Source: Hydractinia symbiolongicarpus (taxonomy: Eukaryota > Cnidaria > Hydrozoa > Anthoathecata > Hydractiniidae). From it: DNA of 64,000 nucleotides. The notes below the pieces were generated by a model that was not told where the DNA came from, ran no database searches, and saw nothing but the letters and a program-made list of their open reading frames with translations. The DNA lies in NCBI RefSeq assembly GCF_029227915.1, contig NC_079880.1:6636001-6700000 (forward strand). The letters run 5' to 3'. Positions 28,001-43,000 of the stretch are shown piece by piece. Position 1 is the first letter of the stretch, and every line of letters starts with the position of its first letter. A program made the position numbers and the translations under genes.

Positions 28001-31000
28001 TTTTAACAGTGAAACGATTGGCTGTGGGATTTAATTGAACTAACTTTGCACTGTGACCTGATCAATGTGATAAATGACGCAAATGGACTCCAAGAAAAAA
28101 CATTCTTCTTAACTTGAGGTGATTGCCAGAAATCAGCGATTACCCTGGGCGCTGTGGTAGCGCTTCATTTTAAAATTTATATAAATAAGTCGTTCTTTAC
28201 TGTGGGACAAATCCTATCCGTTATCGCGCGCTGAAGAAATAGCGACAGTTTCAAAAACTACATTTCATTGACTCTCTAACGGTGTCAATCCGTTTGAGTT
28301 TCAACGGTTGGGTCACATATTCTTACCAACATGTATTTAGCGATATTTATCTGATATTACTAGGTTGCATCGCTTTTAACAGTGACACGACTGACTGTGG
28401 GACTTAATTGAACTAACTTTGGACTGTAACCTGGTAAATGTGATATATGATAAAAATTGGACTTCAAGAAATAACATTCTTCTTAATTTGACATGTTTGC
28501 CGGAACTCAGCGATTACACAGAGCGCTGTGGTAGCGCTTTATTTAAAACTTTAGATTATTAAGTCTTTTTTTAATGTGGGACCAATCCTAGCCGTTATTG
28601 CGCGCTGAAGAAATATGACTGTTTCAAAAACTACATTTCATTGACTTTTTTAAGGGTGTCAGTCCGTTTGAGTTACAACGGTTGGGTCAAATATTCGTAC
28701 CAACATGTATTTAGCGATATTTTTCTGATATTACTAGGTTGTATGGCTTTTAACAGTGAAACGATTGACTGTGGGACTTAATTGAACTAACTTTGGAATG
28801 TGTTCTTATAAATGTGATAAATGAGACAATTGGACTCCAAGAAATAACATTCTTCTTAATTTGACGTGATTGCTGGAACTCAGCGATTACACTGGGCGCT
28901 GTGGTAGCGCTTCATTTAAAAATTTAGATAAATAAATCAATTTTACTGTGGTACCAATACTATCCGTTATCGCGCAATGAAGAAAAAGCGAAAGTTTCAA
29001 AAACTACATTTTATTGACTTTCTAACGGTGTCAGTCCGTTTGAGTTACAACGGTTGGGTCACATATCCGTACCAACATGTATTTAGTGATACTTTTCTGA
29101 GATTACTAGGTTGTATCGCTTTTAACAATGAAATGATTGACTGTGGGACTTAATTGAATTGATTATGGAATGTGACCTTATAAACGTGAAAGTGAGTCAA
29201 TTGGACTCCAAGAAATAACATTCTTCTTAATATGAAATGATTGCCGAAACTCAGCGACTACACTGGGCGATGTGGTAGCGTTTCAATTATAAATTAAGAT
29301 AAAAAAGTCATTTTTTACTGTGGGAACAATCCTAGCTGTTATCGCGCGCTGAAGAAATAGCGACAGTTTCAAAAACTACATTTCATTGACTTTTTAACGG
29401 TGTCAGCCGTTTGAGTTTCAACGGTTAGGTCACATATTCGTACCAACATGTATTTAGCGATATTTATCTGATACTACTAGGTTGCATCGCTTTTAACAGT
29501 GAAACGATTGACTGTGGGACTAAATTGAACTAACTTTGGACTGTGACCTGATAAATGTGATCAATGAGACAATTGGACTCGAAGAAATAACATTCCTCTT
29601 AATTTGACGTGATTGCTGGAACTCAAAGAATACACTGGGCGCTGTGGTAGCGCTTCATTTAAAAATTTAGATAAATAAATCATTCTTTACTGTGGGACCA
29701 ATCTTATCCGTTATCACGCGATGAAGAAATAGCGAAAGTTTCAAAAAGTACATTTCATTGAGTTTCTAGCGGTATCAGTCCGTTTGAGTTACAACGGTTG
29801 GGTTCCATATTCGTACCAACATGTAATTAGCGATATTTTTCTGAGATTACTAGGTTGCATCGCTTTTAACAATGAAACGATTGACTGTGGGACTTAATTG
29901 AACTAACTTTGGACTGTGACCTGATAAATGTGATATATGATAAAAATTGGACTCCAAGAAATAACATTCTTCTTAATTTGACATGTTTGCCGGAACTCAG
30001 CGATTACACAGAGCGCTGTGGTAGCGCTTTATTTAAAACTTTAGATTATTAAGTCTTTTTTTAATGTGGGACCAATCCTAGCCGTTATTGCGCGCTGAAG
30101 AAATATGAATGTTTCAAAAACTACATTTCATTGACTTTTTTAACGGTGTCAGTCCGTTTGAGTTACAACGGTTGGGTCAAATATTCGTACCAACATGTAT
30201 TTAGCGATATTTTTCTGATATTACTAGGTTGTATGGCTTTTAACAGTGAAACGATTGACTGTGGGACTTAATTGAACTAACTTTGGAATGTGTTCTTATA
30301 AATGTGATAAATGAGACAATTGGACTCCAAGAAATAACATTCTTCTTAATTTGACGTGATTGCTGGAACTCAGCGGTTACACTGGGCGCTGTGGTAGCGC
30401 TTCATTCAAAAATTTAGATAGATAAGTCATTTTCTACTCTGGGACCAATCCTATCCGTTATCGCGCGTTGAAGAAATAGCAAAAATTTCAAAAACTACAT
30501 TTCATTGACTTTCTAACAGTGCTAGTCCGTTTGAGTTTCAACGGTTATATCACATATTCGTACCAACATGTATTTAGCGATATTCTTCTGAGATTACCAG
30601 GTTGCATCGCTTTTAACAATGAAACGATTGACTGTGGGACTTAATTGAACTAACTTTCGACTGTGACCTGATAAATGTGATAAATGAGACAATTGGGCTC
30701 GAAGAAATAACATTCTTCTTAATTTGACGTGATTGCTGGAACTCAGCGAATACACTGGGCGCTGTGGTAGCGCTTCATTTAAAAATTTAGACAAATAAAT
30801 CATTTTTACTGTGGGACCAATCCGATCCGTTATCGCGCAATAAAGAAATAGCGAAAGTTTCAAAAACTACATTTTATTGACTTTCTAACGGTGTCAGTCC
30901 GTTTGAGTTACAACGGTTGGGTCACATATCCGTACCAACATGTATTTAGCGATACTTTTCTGAGATTACTAGGTTGCATCGCTTTTAACAATGAAACCAT

Positions 31001-34000
31001 TGACTGTGCGACTTAATTGAATTGATTATGGAATGTGACCTTATAAACGTGAAAGTGAGTCAATTGGACTCCAAGAAAAAACATTCTTCTTAATATGAAA
31101 TGATTGCCGAAACGCAGCGATTACACTGGGCGATGTGGTAGCGTTTCAATTAAAAATTAAGATAAAAAAGTCATTTTTTACTGTGGGACCAATCCTAGCC
31201 GTTATCGCGCGCTGAAGAAATAGCAACAGTTTGAAAAACTACATTTCATTGACTTTTTAACGGTGTCAGCCGTTTGAGTTTCAACGGTTAGGTCACATAT
31301 TCGTACCAACATGTATTTAGCGATATTTATCTGATACTACTAGGTCGCATCGCTTTTAACAGTGAAACGATTGACTGTGGGACTAAATTGAACTAACTTT
31401 GGACTGTGACCTTATCAATGTAATAAATAACACAAATGGACTCCAAAAAAAACATTCTTTTTAAATTGACATGATTGCCGGAAATCAGCGATTACACTGG
31501 GCGCTGTGGTAGCGTTTCCTTTATAAATTGAGATAAATAAGTCATTTTTTAATGTGGGACCAATCCTATCCGTTATCGGGCGCTGAAGAAATAGCGACAG
31601 TTTCAAAAACTACATTTCATTGACTTTCTAACGGTGTCAGTCCGTGTGAGTTTCAACGGTCGGGTCACATATTCGTACCAACATGTATTTAGCAATATTT
31701 TTCTGATATTACTAGGTTGTATGGCTTTTAACAGTGAAACGATTGACTGTGGGACTTAATTGAACTGATTATGGACTGTGACCTTATAAATTTGAAAGTG
31801 AGGCAATTGGACTCCAAGAAATAACATTCTTCTTAACATGAAATGATTGCCGAAACTCAGCGATTACACTGGGCGCTGTTGTAGCGCTTCAATTAAAAAG
31901 TAAGATAAAAAAGTCATTTTTTACTGTGGGACCAATCCTAGCCGTTATCGCGCGCTGAAGAAATAGCGACAGTTTCAAAAACTTTATTTCATTGACTTTT
32001 TAACGGTGTCAGTCCGTTGGAGTTACAACGGTTGGGTCACATATTCGTACCAACAGGTATTTAGCGATATTTTTCTGGTACTACTAGGTTGCATCGCTTT
32101 TAACAATGAAACGATTGACTGTAGGGATTAATTGAACTAACTTTGGACTGTGACCTGATCAATGTGATAAATGACACAAATGGACGCCAAGAAAAAACAT
32201 TCTTCTTAATTTGACGTGTTTGCAGGAAATCAGCGATTACACTGGGAGCTGTGGTAGCGTTTCATTTAAAAATTTAGATAAGTAAGTCATTTTTTACTGT
32301 GGCACCAATCCTATCCGTTATCGCACGCTGAAGAAATAGCGACAGTTCCAAAAACTACATTTCATTGACTTTCTAACGGTGCCAGTCCGTTTGAGTTACA
32401 ACGGTTGGGTCACATATTCGTACCAACATGTATTTAGCAATATTTTTCTGGTACTAATAGGTTGCATCGCTTTTAACAATGAAACGATTGACTGTAGGGT
32501 TTAATTGAACTAACTTTGGACTGTGACCTGATCAATGTGATAAATGACACAAATGGACGCCAAGAAAAAACATTCTTCTTAATTTGACGTGATTGCCGGA
32601 AATCAGCGATTACACTGGGCGCTGTGGTAGCGTTTCATTTAAAAATTTAGATAAATAAGTCATTTTTTACTGTGGGACCAATCCTATCCGTTATCGCACG
32701 CTGAAGAAATAGCGACAGTTCCAAAAACTACATTTCATTAACATTTTAACGGTGTCAGTCCGTTTGAGTTTCAACGGTTGGGTCACATATTCGTACCAAC
32801 ATGCATTTAGCGTTATTTATCTGATACTACTAGGTTGCATCGCTTTTAACAGTGAAACGATTGACTGTAGGGCTTAATTGAACTAACTTTGGACTGTGAC
32901 CTGATCAATGTGATAAATGACAAAAATGAACGCCAAGAAAAAACATTCTTCTTAATTTGACGTGATTGCCGAAAATCAGCGATTACACTGGGCGCTGTGG
33001 TAGCGCTTCAATTAAAAATTAAGATTAAAAAGTCATTTTTTACTGTGGGACCAATCCTAGCCGTTATAGCGCGCTGAAGAAATAGCGCCAGTTTCAAAAA
33101 CTACATTTCATTGACTTTTTAACGGTGTCAGTCCGTTTAAGTTTCAACGGTTGGGTCACATATTCTTACCAACATGTATTTAGCGATGTTTATCTGATAT
33201 TACTAGGTTGCATCGCTTTTAACAGTGAAACAATTGACTGTAGGGCTTAATTGAACTAACTTTGGACTGTGACCTGATCAATGTGATAAATGACAAAAAT
33301 GAACGCCAAGAAAAAACATTCTTCTTAATTTGACGTGATTGCCGAAAATCAGCGATTACACTGGGCGCTGTGGTAGCGCTTCAATTAAAAATTAAGATTA
33401 AAAAGTCATTTTTTACTGTGGGACCAATCCTAGCCGTTATAGCGCGCTGAAGAAATAGCGACAGTTTCAAAAACTACATTTCATTGACTTTTTAACGGTG
33501 TCAGTCCTTTTAAGTTTCAACGGTTGGGTCACATATTCTTACCAACATGTATTTAGCGATGTTTATCTGATATTACTAGGTTGCATCGCTTTTAACAGTG
33601 ACACGACTGACTGTGGTACTTAATTGAACTAACTTTGGACTGTGACCTGATCAATGTGATAAATAACACAAATGGACTCCAAAAAAAAACATTCTTCTTA
33701 TATTGACATGATTGCCGGAAATCAGCGATTACACTGGGCGCTGTGGTAGCGTTTCATTAAAAAACTTAGATAAATAAGTCATTTTTTACTGTGGGACCAA
33801 TCCTATCCGTTATCGCACGCTGAAGAAATAGCGACAGTTTCAAAAACTACATTTCATTAACATTTTAACGGTGTCAGTCCGTTTGAGTTTCAACGGTTGT
33901 GTCACATATTTGTACCAACATGCATTTAGCGTTATTTATCTGATATTACTAGGTTGCATCGCTTTTAACAGTGAAACGATTGGCTGTGGGATTTAATTGA

Positions 34001-34260
34001 ACTAACTTTGCACTGTGACCTGATCAATGTGATAAATGACGCAAATGGACTCCAAGAAAAAACATTCTTCTTAACTTGAGGTGATTGCCAGAAATCAGCG
34101 ATTACCCTGGGCGCTGTGGTAGCGCTTCATTTTAAAATTTATATAAATAAGTCGTTCTTTACTGTGGGACAAATCCTATCCGTTATCGCGCGCTGAAGAA
34201 ATAGCGACAGTTTCAAAAACTACATTTCATTGACTCTCTAACGGTGTCAATCCGTTTGAG
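22090..34260. repeat. ~6-kb tandem duplication inside the satellite
   Basis: Copy 1 spans about 22.09-28.43 kb and copy 2 about 28.43-34.26 kb. At the left side the offset is 6333 bp (17 units; rare variant AAATCAATTTTACTGTGGTA at 22601 and 28934). Further right it is 5961 bp (16 units; minus-strand frames at 24633/30594 and 25454/31415, and the rare CAACAGGTATT at about 26090 and 32051). The change in offset means copy 2 lost exactly one unit. Part of a third, shortened copy starts near 34.64 kb. It is the longest higher-order period in the window. Confidence 0.75.
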
Positions 34261-37099
34261 TTACAACGGTTGGGTCACATATTTGTACCAACATGTATTT
34301 AGCGATATTTTTCTGATATTACTAGGTTGTATGGCTTTTAACAGTGAAAAGATTGACTGTGGGACTTAAGTGAACTGATTGTGGACTGTGACCTGTTAAA
34401 TGTGAAAGTGAGACAATTGGACTCCAAGAAATAACATTCCTCTTAATATGAAATGATTACCGAAACTCAGCGATTACACTGGGCGCTGTGGTAGCGCTTC
34501 AATTAAAAATTAAGATAAAAAAGTCATTTCTTACTGTGGGACCAATCCTAGCCGTTATCGCGCGCTGAAAAAATAGCAACAGTTTCAAAAACTACATTTG
34601 ATTGACTTTTTAACGGTGTCAGTCCGCTTGAGTTTCAACGGTTGGGTCACATATTCTTACCAACATGTATTTAGCGATATTTATCTGATATTACTAGGTT
34701 GCATCGCTTTTAACAGTGACACGACTGACTGTGGGACTTAATTGAACTAACTTTGGACTGTAACCTGGTAAATGTGATATACGATAAAAATTGGACTCCA
34801 AGAAATAACATTCTTCTTAATTTAAAATGTTTGCCGGAACTCAGCGATTACACAGGGCGCTGTGGTAGCGCTTTATTTAAAACTTTAGATTATTAAGTCT
34901 TTTTTTAATGTGGGACCAATCCTAGCCGTTATTGCGCGCTGAAGAAATATGACTGTTTCAAAAACTACATTTCATTGACTTTTTTAACGGTGTCAGTCCG
35001 TTTGAGTTACAACGGTTGGGTCAAATATTCGTACCAACATGTACTTAGCGATATTTTTCTGATATTACTAGGTTGTATGGCCTTTAACAGTGAAACGATT
35101 GACTGTGTGACTAAATTGAACTAACTTTGGAATGTGTTCTTATAAATGTGATAAATGAGACAATTGGACTCCAAGAAATAACATTCTTCTTAATTTGACG
35201 TGATTGCTGGAACTCAGCGGTTACACTGGGCGCTGTGGTAGCGCTTCATTTAAAAATTTAGATAGATAAGTCATTTTCTACTCTGGGACCAATCCTATCC
35301 GTTATCGCGTGATGAAGAAATAGCAAAAGTTTCAAAAACTACATTTCATTGACTTTCTAACGGTGCCAGTCCGTTTGAGTTACAACGGTTGGGTCACATA
35401 TTCGTTCCAACATGTATTTAGCGATATTTTTCTGGTACTACTAGGTTGCATCGCTTTTAACAATGAAACGATTGACTGTAGGGCTTAATTGAACTAACTT
35501 TGGACTGTGACCTGATCAATGTGATAAATGACACAAATGGACGCCAAGAAAAAACATTCTTCTTAATTTGACGTGATTGCCGGAAATCAGCGATTACACT
35601 GGGCGCTGTGGTAGCGTTTCATTTAAAAATTTAGATAAATAAGTCATTTTTTACTGTAGGACCAATCCTATCCGTTATCGCACGCTGAAGAAATAGCGAC
35701 AGTTCCAAAAACTACATTTCATTAACATTTTAACGGTGTCAGTCCGTTTGAGTTTCAACGGTTGGGTCACATATTTGTACCAACATGCATTTAGCGTTAT
35801 TTATTTGATACTACTAGGTTGCATCGCTTTTAACAGTGAAACGATTGACTGTAGGGCTTAATTGAACTAACTTTGGACTGTGACCTGATCAATGTGATAA
35901 ATGACAAAAATGAACACCAAGAAAAAACATTCTTCTTAATTTGACGTGATTGCCGAAAATCAGCGATTACACTGGGCGCTGTGGTAGCGCTTCAATTAAA
36001 AATTAAGATTAAAAAGTCATTTTTTACTGTGGGGCCAATCCTAGCCGTTATCGCGCGCTGAAGAAATAGCGACAGTTTCAAAAACTACATTTCATGGACT
36101 TTTTAACGGTGTCAGTCCGTTTGAGTTTCAACGGTTGGGTCACATATTCTTACCAACATGTATTTAGCGATATTTATCTGATATTACTAGGTTGCATCGC
36201 TTTTAACAGTGACACGACTGATTGTGGTACTTAATTGAACTAACTTTGGACTGTGACCTGATCAATGTGATAAATAACACAAATGGACTCCAAAAAAAAA
36301 CATTCTTCTTATATTGACATGATTGCCGGAAATCAGCGATTACACTGGGCGCTGTGGTAGCGTTTCATTAAAAAACTGAGATAAATAAGTCATTTTTTAC
36401 TGTGGGACCAATCCTATCCGTTATTGCACGCTGAAGAAATAGCGACAGTTTCAAAAACTACATTTCATTAACATTTTAACGGTGTGAGTCCGTTTGAGTT
36501 TCAACGGTTGGGTCACATATTTGTACCAACATGCATTTAGCCTTATTTATCTGATATTACTAAGTTGCATCGCTTTTAACAGTGAAACGATTGGCTGTGG
36601 GATTTAATTGAACTAACTTTGCACTGTGACCTGATCAATGTGATAAATGACGCAAATGGACTCCAAGAAAAAACATTCTTCTTAACTTGAAGTGATTGCC
36701 AGAAATCAGCGATTACCCTGGGCGCTGTGGTAGCGCTTCATTTTAAAATTGATATAAATAAGTCGTTCTTTACTGTGGGACCAATCCTATCCGTTATCGC
36801 GCGCTGAAGAAATAGCGACAGTTTCAAAAACTACATTTCATTGACTCTCTAACGGTGTCACTCCGTTTGAGTTACAACGGTTGGGTCACATATTCGTACC
36901 AACATGTACTTAGCGATATTTTTCTGATATTACTAGGTTGTATGGCTTTTAACAGTGAAACGATTGACTGTGGGACTTAAGTGAACTGATTATGGACTGT
37001 GACCTGTTAAATGTGAAAGTGAGACAATTGGACTCCAAGAAATAACATTCCTCTTAATATGAAATGATTACCGAAACTCAGCGATTACACTGGGCGCTG

Positions 37100-40000
37100 T
37101 GGTAGCGCTTCAATTAAAAATTAAGATAAAAAAGTCATTTTTTACTGTGGGACCAATCCTAGCCGTTATCGCGCGCTGAAAAAATAGCAACAGTTTCAAA
37201 AACTACATTTCATTGACTTTTTAATGATGTCAGTCCGTTTGAGTTTCAACGGTTGGGTCACATATTCTTACCAACATGTATTTAGCGATATTTATCTGAT
37301 ATTACTAGGTTGCATCGCTTTTAACAGTGACACGACTGACTGTGGGACTTAATTGAACTAACTTTGGACTGTGACCTGATCAATGTGATAAATAACACAA
37401 ATGGACTCCTGGACTCCAAAAAAAAACATTCTTCTTATATTGACATGATTGCCGGAAATCAGCGATTACACTGGGCGCTGTGGTAGCGCTTCATTTAAAA
37501 ATTTAGATAAATAAATCAATCTTTACTGTGGGACCAATCTTATCCGTTATCACGCGATGAAGAAATAGCGAAAGTTTCAAAAAGTAAATTTCATTGAGTT
37601 TTTAGCGGTGTCAGTCCGTTTGAGTTACAACGGTTGGGTTCCATATTCGTACCAACATGTAATTAGCGATATTTTTCTGAGATTACTAGGTTGCATCGCT
37701 TTTAACAATGAAACGATTGACTGTGGGACTTAATTGAACTAACTTTGGACTGTGACCTGATCAATGTGATAAATGACAAAAATGAACGCCAAGAAAAAAC
37801 ATTCTTCTTAATTTGACGTGATTGCCGGAAATCAGCGATTACACTGGGCGCTGTGGTAGTGCTTCAATTAAAAATTAAGATTAAAAAGTCATTTTTTACT
37901 GTGGGACCAATCCTAGCCGTTATAGCGCGCTGAAGAAATAGCGACAGTTTCAAAAACTACATTTCATTGACTTTTTAGCGGTGTCAGTCCGTTTGAGTTT
38001 CAACGGTTGGGTCACATATTCTTACCAACATGTATTTAGCGATATTTATCTGATATTACTAGGTTGCATCGCTTTTAACAGTGACACGACTGACTGTGGG
38101 ACTTAATTGAACTAAATTTGGACTGTGACCTGATCAATGTGATAAATAACACAAATGGACTCCAAAAAAAAACATTCTTCTTAACTTGAGGTGATTGCCG
38201 GAAATCAGCGATTACCCTGGGCGCTGTGGTAGCGCTTCATTTTAAAATTTATATAAATAAGTCGTTCTTTACTGTGGGAGCAATCCTATCCGTTATCACG
38301 CGCTGAAGAAATAGCGACAGTTTTAAAAACTACATTTCATTGACTCTCTAACGGTGTCAATCCGTTTGAGTTACAACGGTTGGGTCACATATTCGTACCA
38401 ACATGTATTTAGCGATATTTTTCTGATATTACTAGGTTGTATGGCTTTTAACAGTGAAACGATTGACTGTGGGACTTAATTGAATTGATTATGGAATGTG
38501 ACCTTATAAACGTGAAAGTCAGTCAATTGGACTCCAAGAAAAAACATTCTTCTTAATATGAAATGATTGCCGAAACGCAGCGATTACACTGGGTGATGTG
38601 GTAGCATTTCAATTAAAAATTAAGATAAAAAAGTCATTTTTTACTGTGGGACCAATCCTAGCCGTTATCGCGCGCTGAAGAAATAGCAACAGTTTCAAAA
38701 ACTACATTTCATTGACTTTTTAACGGTGTCAGCCGTTTGAGTTTCAACGGTTAGGTCCCATATTCGTACCAACATGTATTTAGCGATATTTTTTTGTTAT
38801 TACTAGGTTATATGGCTTTTAACAGTGAAACGATTGACTGTGGGACTTAATTGAACTGATTATGGACTGTGACCTTATAAATTTGAAAGTGAGGCAATTG
38901 GACTCCAAGAAATAACATTCTTCTTAACATGAAATGATTGCCGAAACTCAGCGATTACACTGGGCGCTGTTGTAGCGCTTCAAATAAAAAGTAAGATAAA
39001 AAAGTCATTTTTTTACTGTGAGACCAATCCTAGCCGTTATCGCGCGCTGAAGAAATAGCGAAAGTTTCAAAAACTACATTTCATTGACTTTTTAACGATG
39101 TCAGTCCGTTTGAGTTTCAACGGTTGGGTCACATATTCTTACCAACATGTATTTAGCGATATTTATCTGATATTACTAGGTTGCATCGCTTTTAACAGTG
39201 ACACGACTGACTGTGGGACTTAATTGAACTAACTTTGGACTGTGACCTGATCAATGTGATAAATAACACAAATGGACTCCTGGACTCCAAAAAAAAACAT
39301 TCTTCTTATATTGACATGATTGCCGGATATCAGCGATTACACTGGGCGCTGTGGTAGCGCTTCATTTAAAAATTTAAATAAATAAATCATTCTTTACTGT
39401 GGGACCAATCTTATCCGTTATCACGCGATGAAGAAATAGCGAAAGTTTCAAAAAGTCCATTTCATTGAGTTTCTAGCGGTGTCAGTCCGTTTGAGTTACA
39501 ACGGTTGGGTTCCATATTCGTACCAACATGTAATTAGCGATATTTTTCTGATATTACTAGGTTGTATGGCTTTTAACAGTGAAACGATTGACTGTGGAAT
39601 TTAAGTGAACTGATTATGGAATGTGACCTTATAAACGTGAAAGTCAGTCAATTGGACTCCAAGAAAAAACATTCTTCTTAATATGAAATGATTGCCGAAA
39701 CGCAGCGATTACACTGGGTGATGTGGTAGCGTTTCAATTAAAAATTAAGATAAAAAAGTCATTTTTTACTGTGGGACCAATCCTAGCCGTTATCGCGCGC
39801 TGAAGAAATAGCAACAGTTTCAAAAACTACATTTCATTGACTTTTTAACGGTGTCAGCCGTTTGAGTTTCAACAGTTAGGTCCCATATTCGTACCAACAT
39901 GTATTTAGCGATATTTTTTTGTTATTACTAGGTTGTATGGCTTTTAACAGTGAAACGATTGACTGTGGGACTTAATTGAACTGATTATGGACTGTGACCT

Positions 40001-43000
40001 TATAAATTTGAAAGTGAGGCAATTGGACTCCAAGAAATAACATTCTTCTTAACATGAAATGATTGCCGAAACTCAGCGATTACACTGGGCGCTGTTGTAG
40101 CGCTTCAATTAAAAAGTAAGATAAAAAAGTCATTTTTTTACTGTGGGACCAATCCTAGCCGTTATCGCGCGCTGAAGAAATAGCGAAAGTTTCAAAAACT
40201 ACATTTCATTGACTTTCTAACGGTGCCAGTCCGTTTGAGTTACAACGGTTGGGTCACATATTCGTACCAACATGTATTTAGCGATATTTTTCTGATATTA
40301 CTAGGTTGCATCGATTTTAACAATGAAACGATTGTCTGTGGGACTTAATTGAACTAACTTTGGACTGTGACATGATCAATGTGATAAATGAGAAAATTGG
40401 ACTCCAAGAAATAATATTCTTCTTAATTTGACACGATGGCCGGAACTCAGCGATTACACTGGCCGCTGTGGTAGCGCTTCATTTAAAAATTTAGATTAAC
40501 AAGTCATTTTTTACTGTGGGACCAATCCTAGCCGTTATCGCGCGCTGAAGAAATAGCGACAGTTTCAAAAACTTTATTTCATTGACTTTTTAACGGTGTC
40601 AGTCCGTTGGAGTTACAACGGTTGCGTCACATATTCGTACCAACATGTATTTAGCGATATTTTTCTGGTACTACTAGGTTGCATCGCTTTTAACAAATAA
40701 ACGATTGACTGTAGGGCTTAATTGAACTAACTTTGGACTGTGACCTGATCAATGTGATAAATGACACAAATGGACGCCAAGAAAAAACATTCTTCTTAAT
40801 TTGACGTGATTGCCGGAAATCAGCAATTACACTGGGCGCTGTGGTAGCGTTTCATTTAAAAATTTAGATAAATAAGTCATTTTTTACTGTGGGACCAATC
40901 CTATCCGTTATCGCACGCTGAAGAAATAGCGACAGTTCCAAAAACTACATTTCATTAACATTTTAACGGTGTCAGTCCGTTTGAGTTTCAACGGTTGGGT
41001 CACATATTCGTACCAACATGCATTTAGCGTTATTTATCTGATACTACTAGGTTGCATCGCTTTTAACAGTGAAACGATTGACTGTAGGGCTTACTTGAAC
41101 TAACTTTGGACTGTGACCTGATCAATGTGATAAATGACAAAAATGAACGCCAAGAAAAAACATTCTTCTTAATTTGACGTGATTGCCGGAAATCAGCGAT
41201 TACACTGGGCGCTGTGGTAGCGCTTCAATTAAAATTTAAGATTAAAAAGTCATTTTTTACTGTGGGACCAATCCTAGCCGTTATAGCGCGCTGAAGAAAT
41301 AGCGACAGTTTCAAAAACTACATTTCATTGACTTTTTAGCGGTGTCAGTCCGTTTGAGTTTCAACGGTTGGGTCACATATTCTTACCAACATGTATTTAG
41401 CGATATTTATCTGATATTACTAGGTTGCATCGCTTTTAACAGTGACACGACTGACTGTGGGACTTAATTGAACTAAATTTGGACTGTGACCTGATCAATG
41501 TGATAAATAACGCAAATGGACCCCAAAAAAAAACATTCTTCTTAACTTGAGGTGATTGCCGGAAATCAGCGATTACCCTGGGCGCTGTGGTAGCGCTTCA
41601 TTTTAAAATTTATATAAATAAGTCGTTCTTTACTGTGGGAGCAATCCTATCAGTTATCGCGCGCTGAAGAAATAGCGACAGTTTTAAAAACTACATTTCA
41701 TTGACTCTCTAACGGTGTCAATCCGTTTGAGTTACAACGGTTGGGTCACATATTCGTACCAACATGTATTTAGCGATATTTTTCTGATATTACTAGGTTG
41801 TATGGCTTTTAACAGTGAAACGATTGACTGTGGGACTTAATTGAATTGATTATGGAATGTGACCTTATAAACGTGAAAGTCAGTCAATTGGACTCCAAGA
41901 AAAAACATTCTTCTTAATATGAAATGATTGCCAAAACGCAGCGATTACACTGGGTGATGTGGTAGCGTTTCAATTAAAAATTAAGATAAAAAAGTCATTT
42001 TTTACTGTGGGACCAATCCTAGCCGTTATCGCGCGCTAAAGAAATAGCAACAGTTTCAAAAACTACATTTCATTGACTTTTTAACGGTGTCAGCCGTTTG
42101 AGTTTCAACGTTTAGGTCCCATATTTGTACCAACATGTATTTAGCGATATTTTTTTGTTATTACTAGGTTGTATGGCTTTTAACAGTGAAACGATTGACT
42201 GTGGGACTTAATTGAACTGATTATGGACTGTGACCTTATAAATTTGAAAGTGAGGCAATTGGACTCCAAGAAATAACATTCTTCTTAACATGAAATGATT
42301 GCCGAAACTCAGCGATTACACTGGGCGCTGTTGTAGCGCTTCAATTAAAAAGTAAGATAAAAAAGTCATTTTTTTACTGTGGGACCAATCCTAGCCGTTA
42401 TCGCGCGCTGAAGAAATAGCGAAAGTTTCAAAAACTACATTTCATTGACTTTCTAACGGTGCCAGTCCGTTTGAGTTACCAACATGTATTTAGCGATATT
42501 TTTCTGATATTACTAGGTTGCATCGATTTTAACAATGAAACGATTGACTGTGGGACTTAATTGAACTAACTTTGGACTGTGACCTGATCAATGTGATAAA
42601 TGACACAAATGGACGCCAAGAAAAAACATTCTTCTTAATTTGACGTGATTGCCGGAAATCAGCAATTACACTGGGCGCTGTGGTAGCGTTTCATTTAAAA
42701 ATTTAGATAAATAAGTCATTTTTTACTGTGGGACCAATCCTATCCGTTATCGCACGCTGAAGAAAAAGCGACAGTTCCAAAAACTACATTTCATTAACAT
42801 TTTAACGGTGTCAGTCCGTTTCAGTTTCAACGGTTGGGTCACATATTCGTACCAACATGCATTTAGCGTTATTTATCTGATACTACTAGGTTGCATCGCT
42901 TTTAACAGTGAAACGATTGACTGTAGGGCTTACTTGAACTAACTTTGGACTGTGACCTGATCAATGTGATAAATGACAAAAATGAACGCCAAGAAAAAAC

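Noticed and set aside
1000-31606. Short open frames in the satellite, including 70-89-codon minus-strand frames repeated several times
   Set aside because: They follow the satellite copies exactly, are open only in some subfamilies and shift with indels; identity between copies reflects recent block duplication, not coding constraint.
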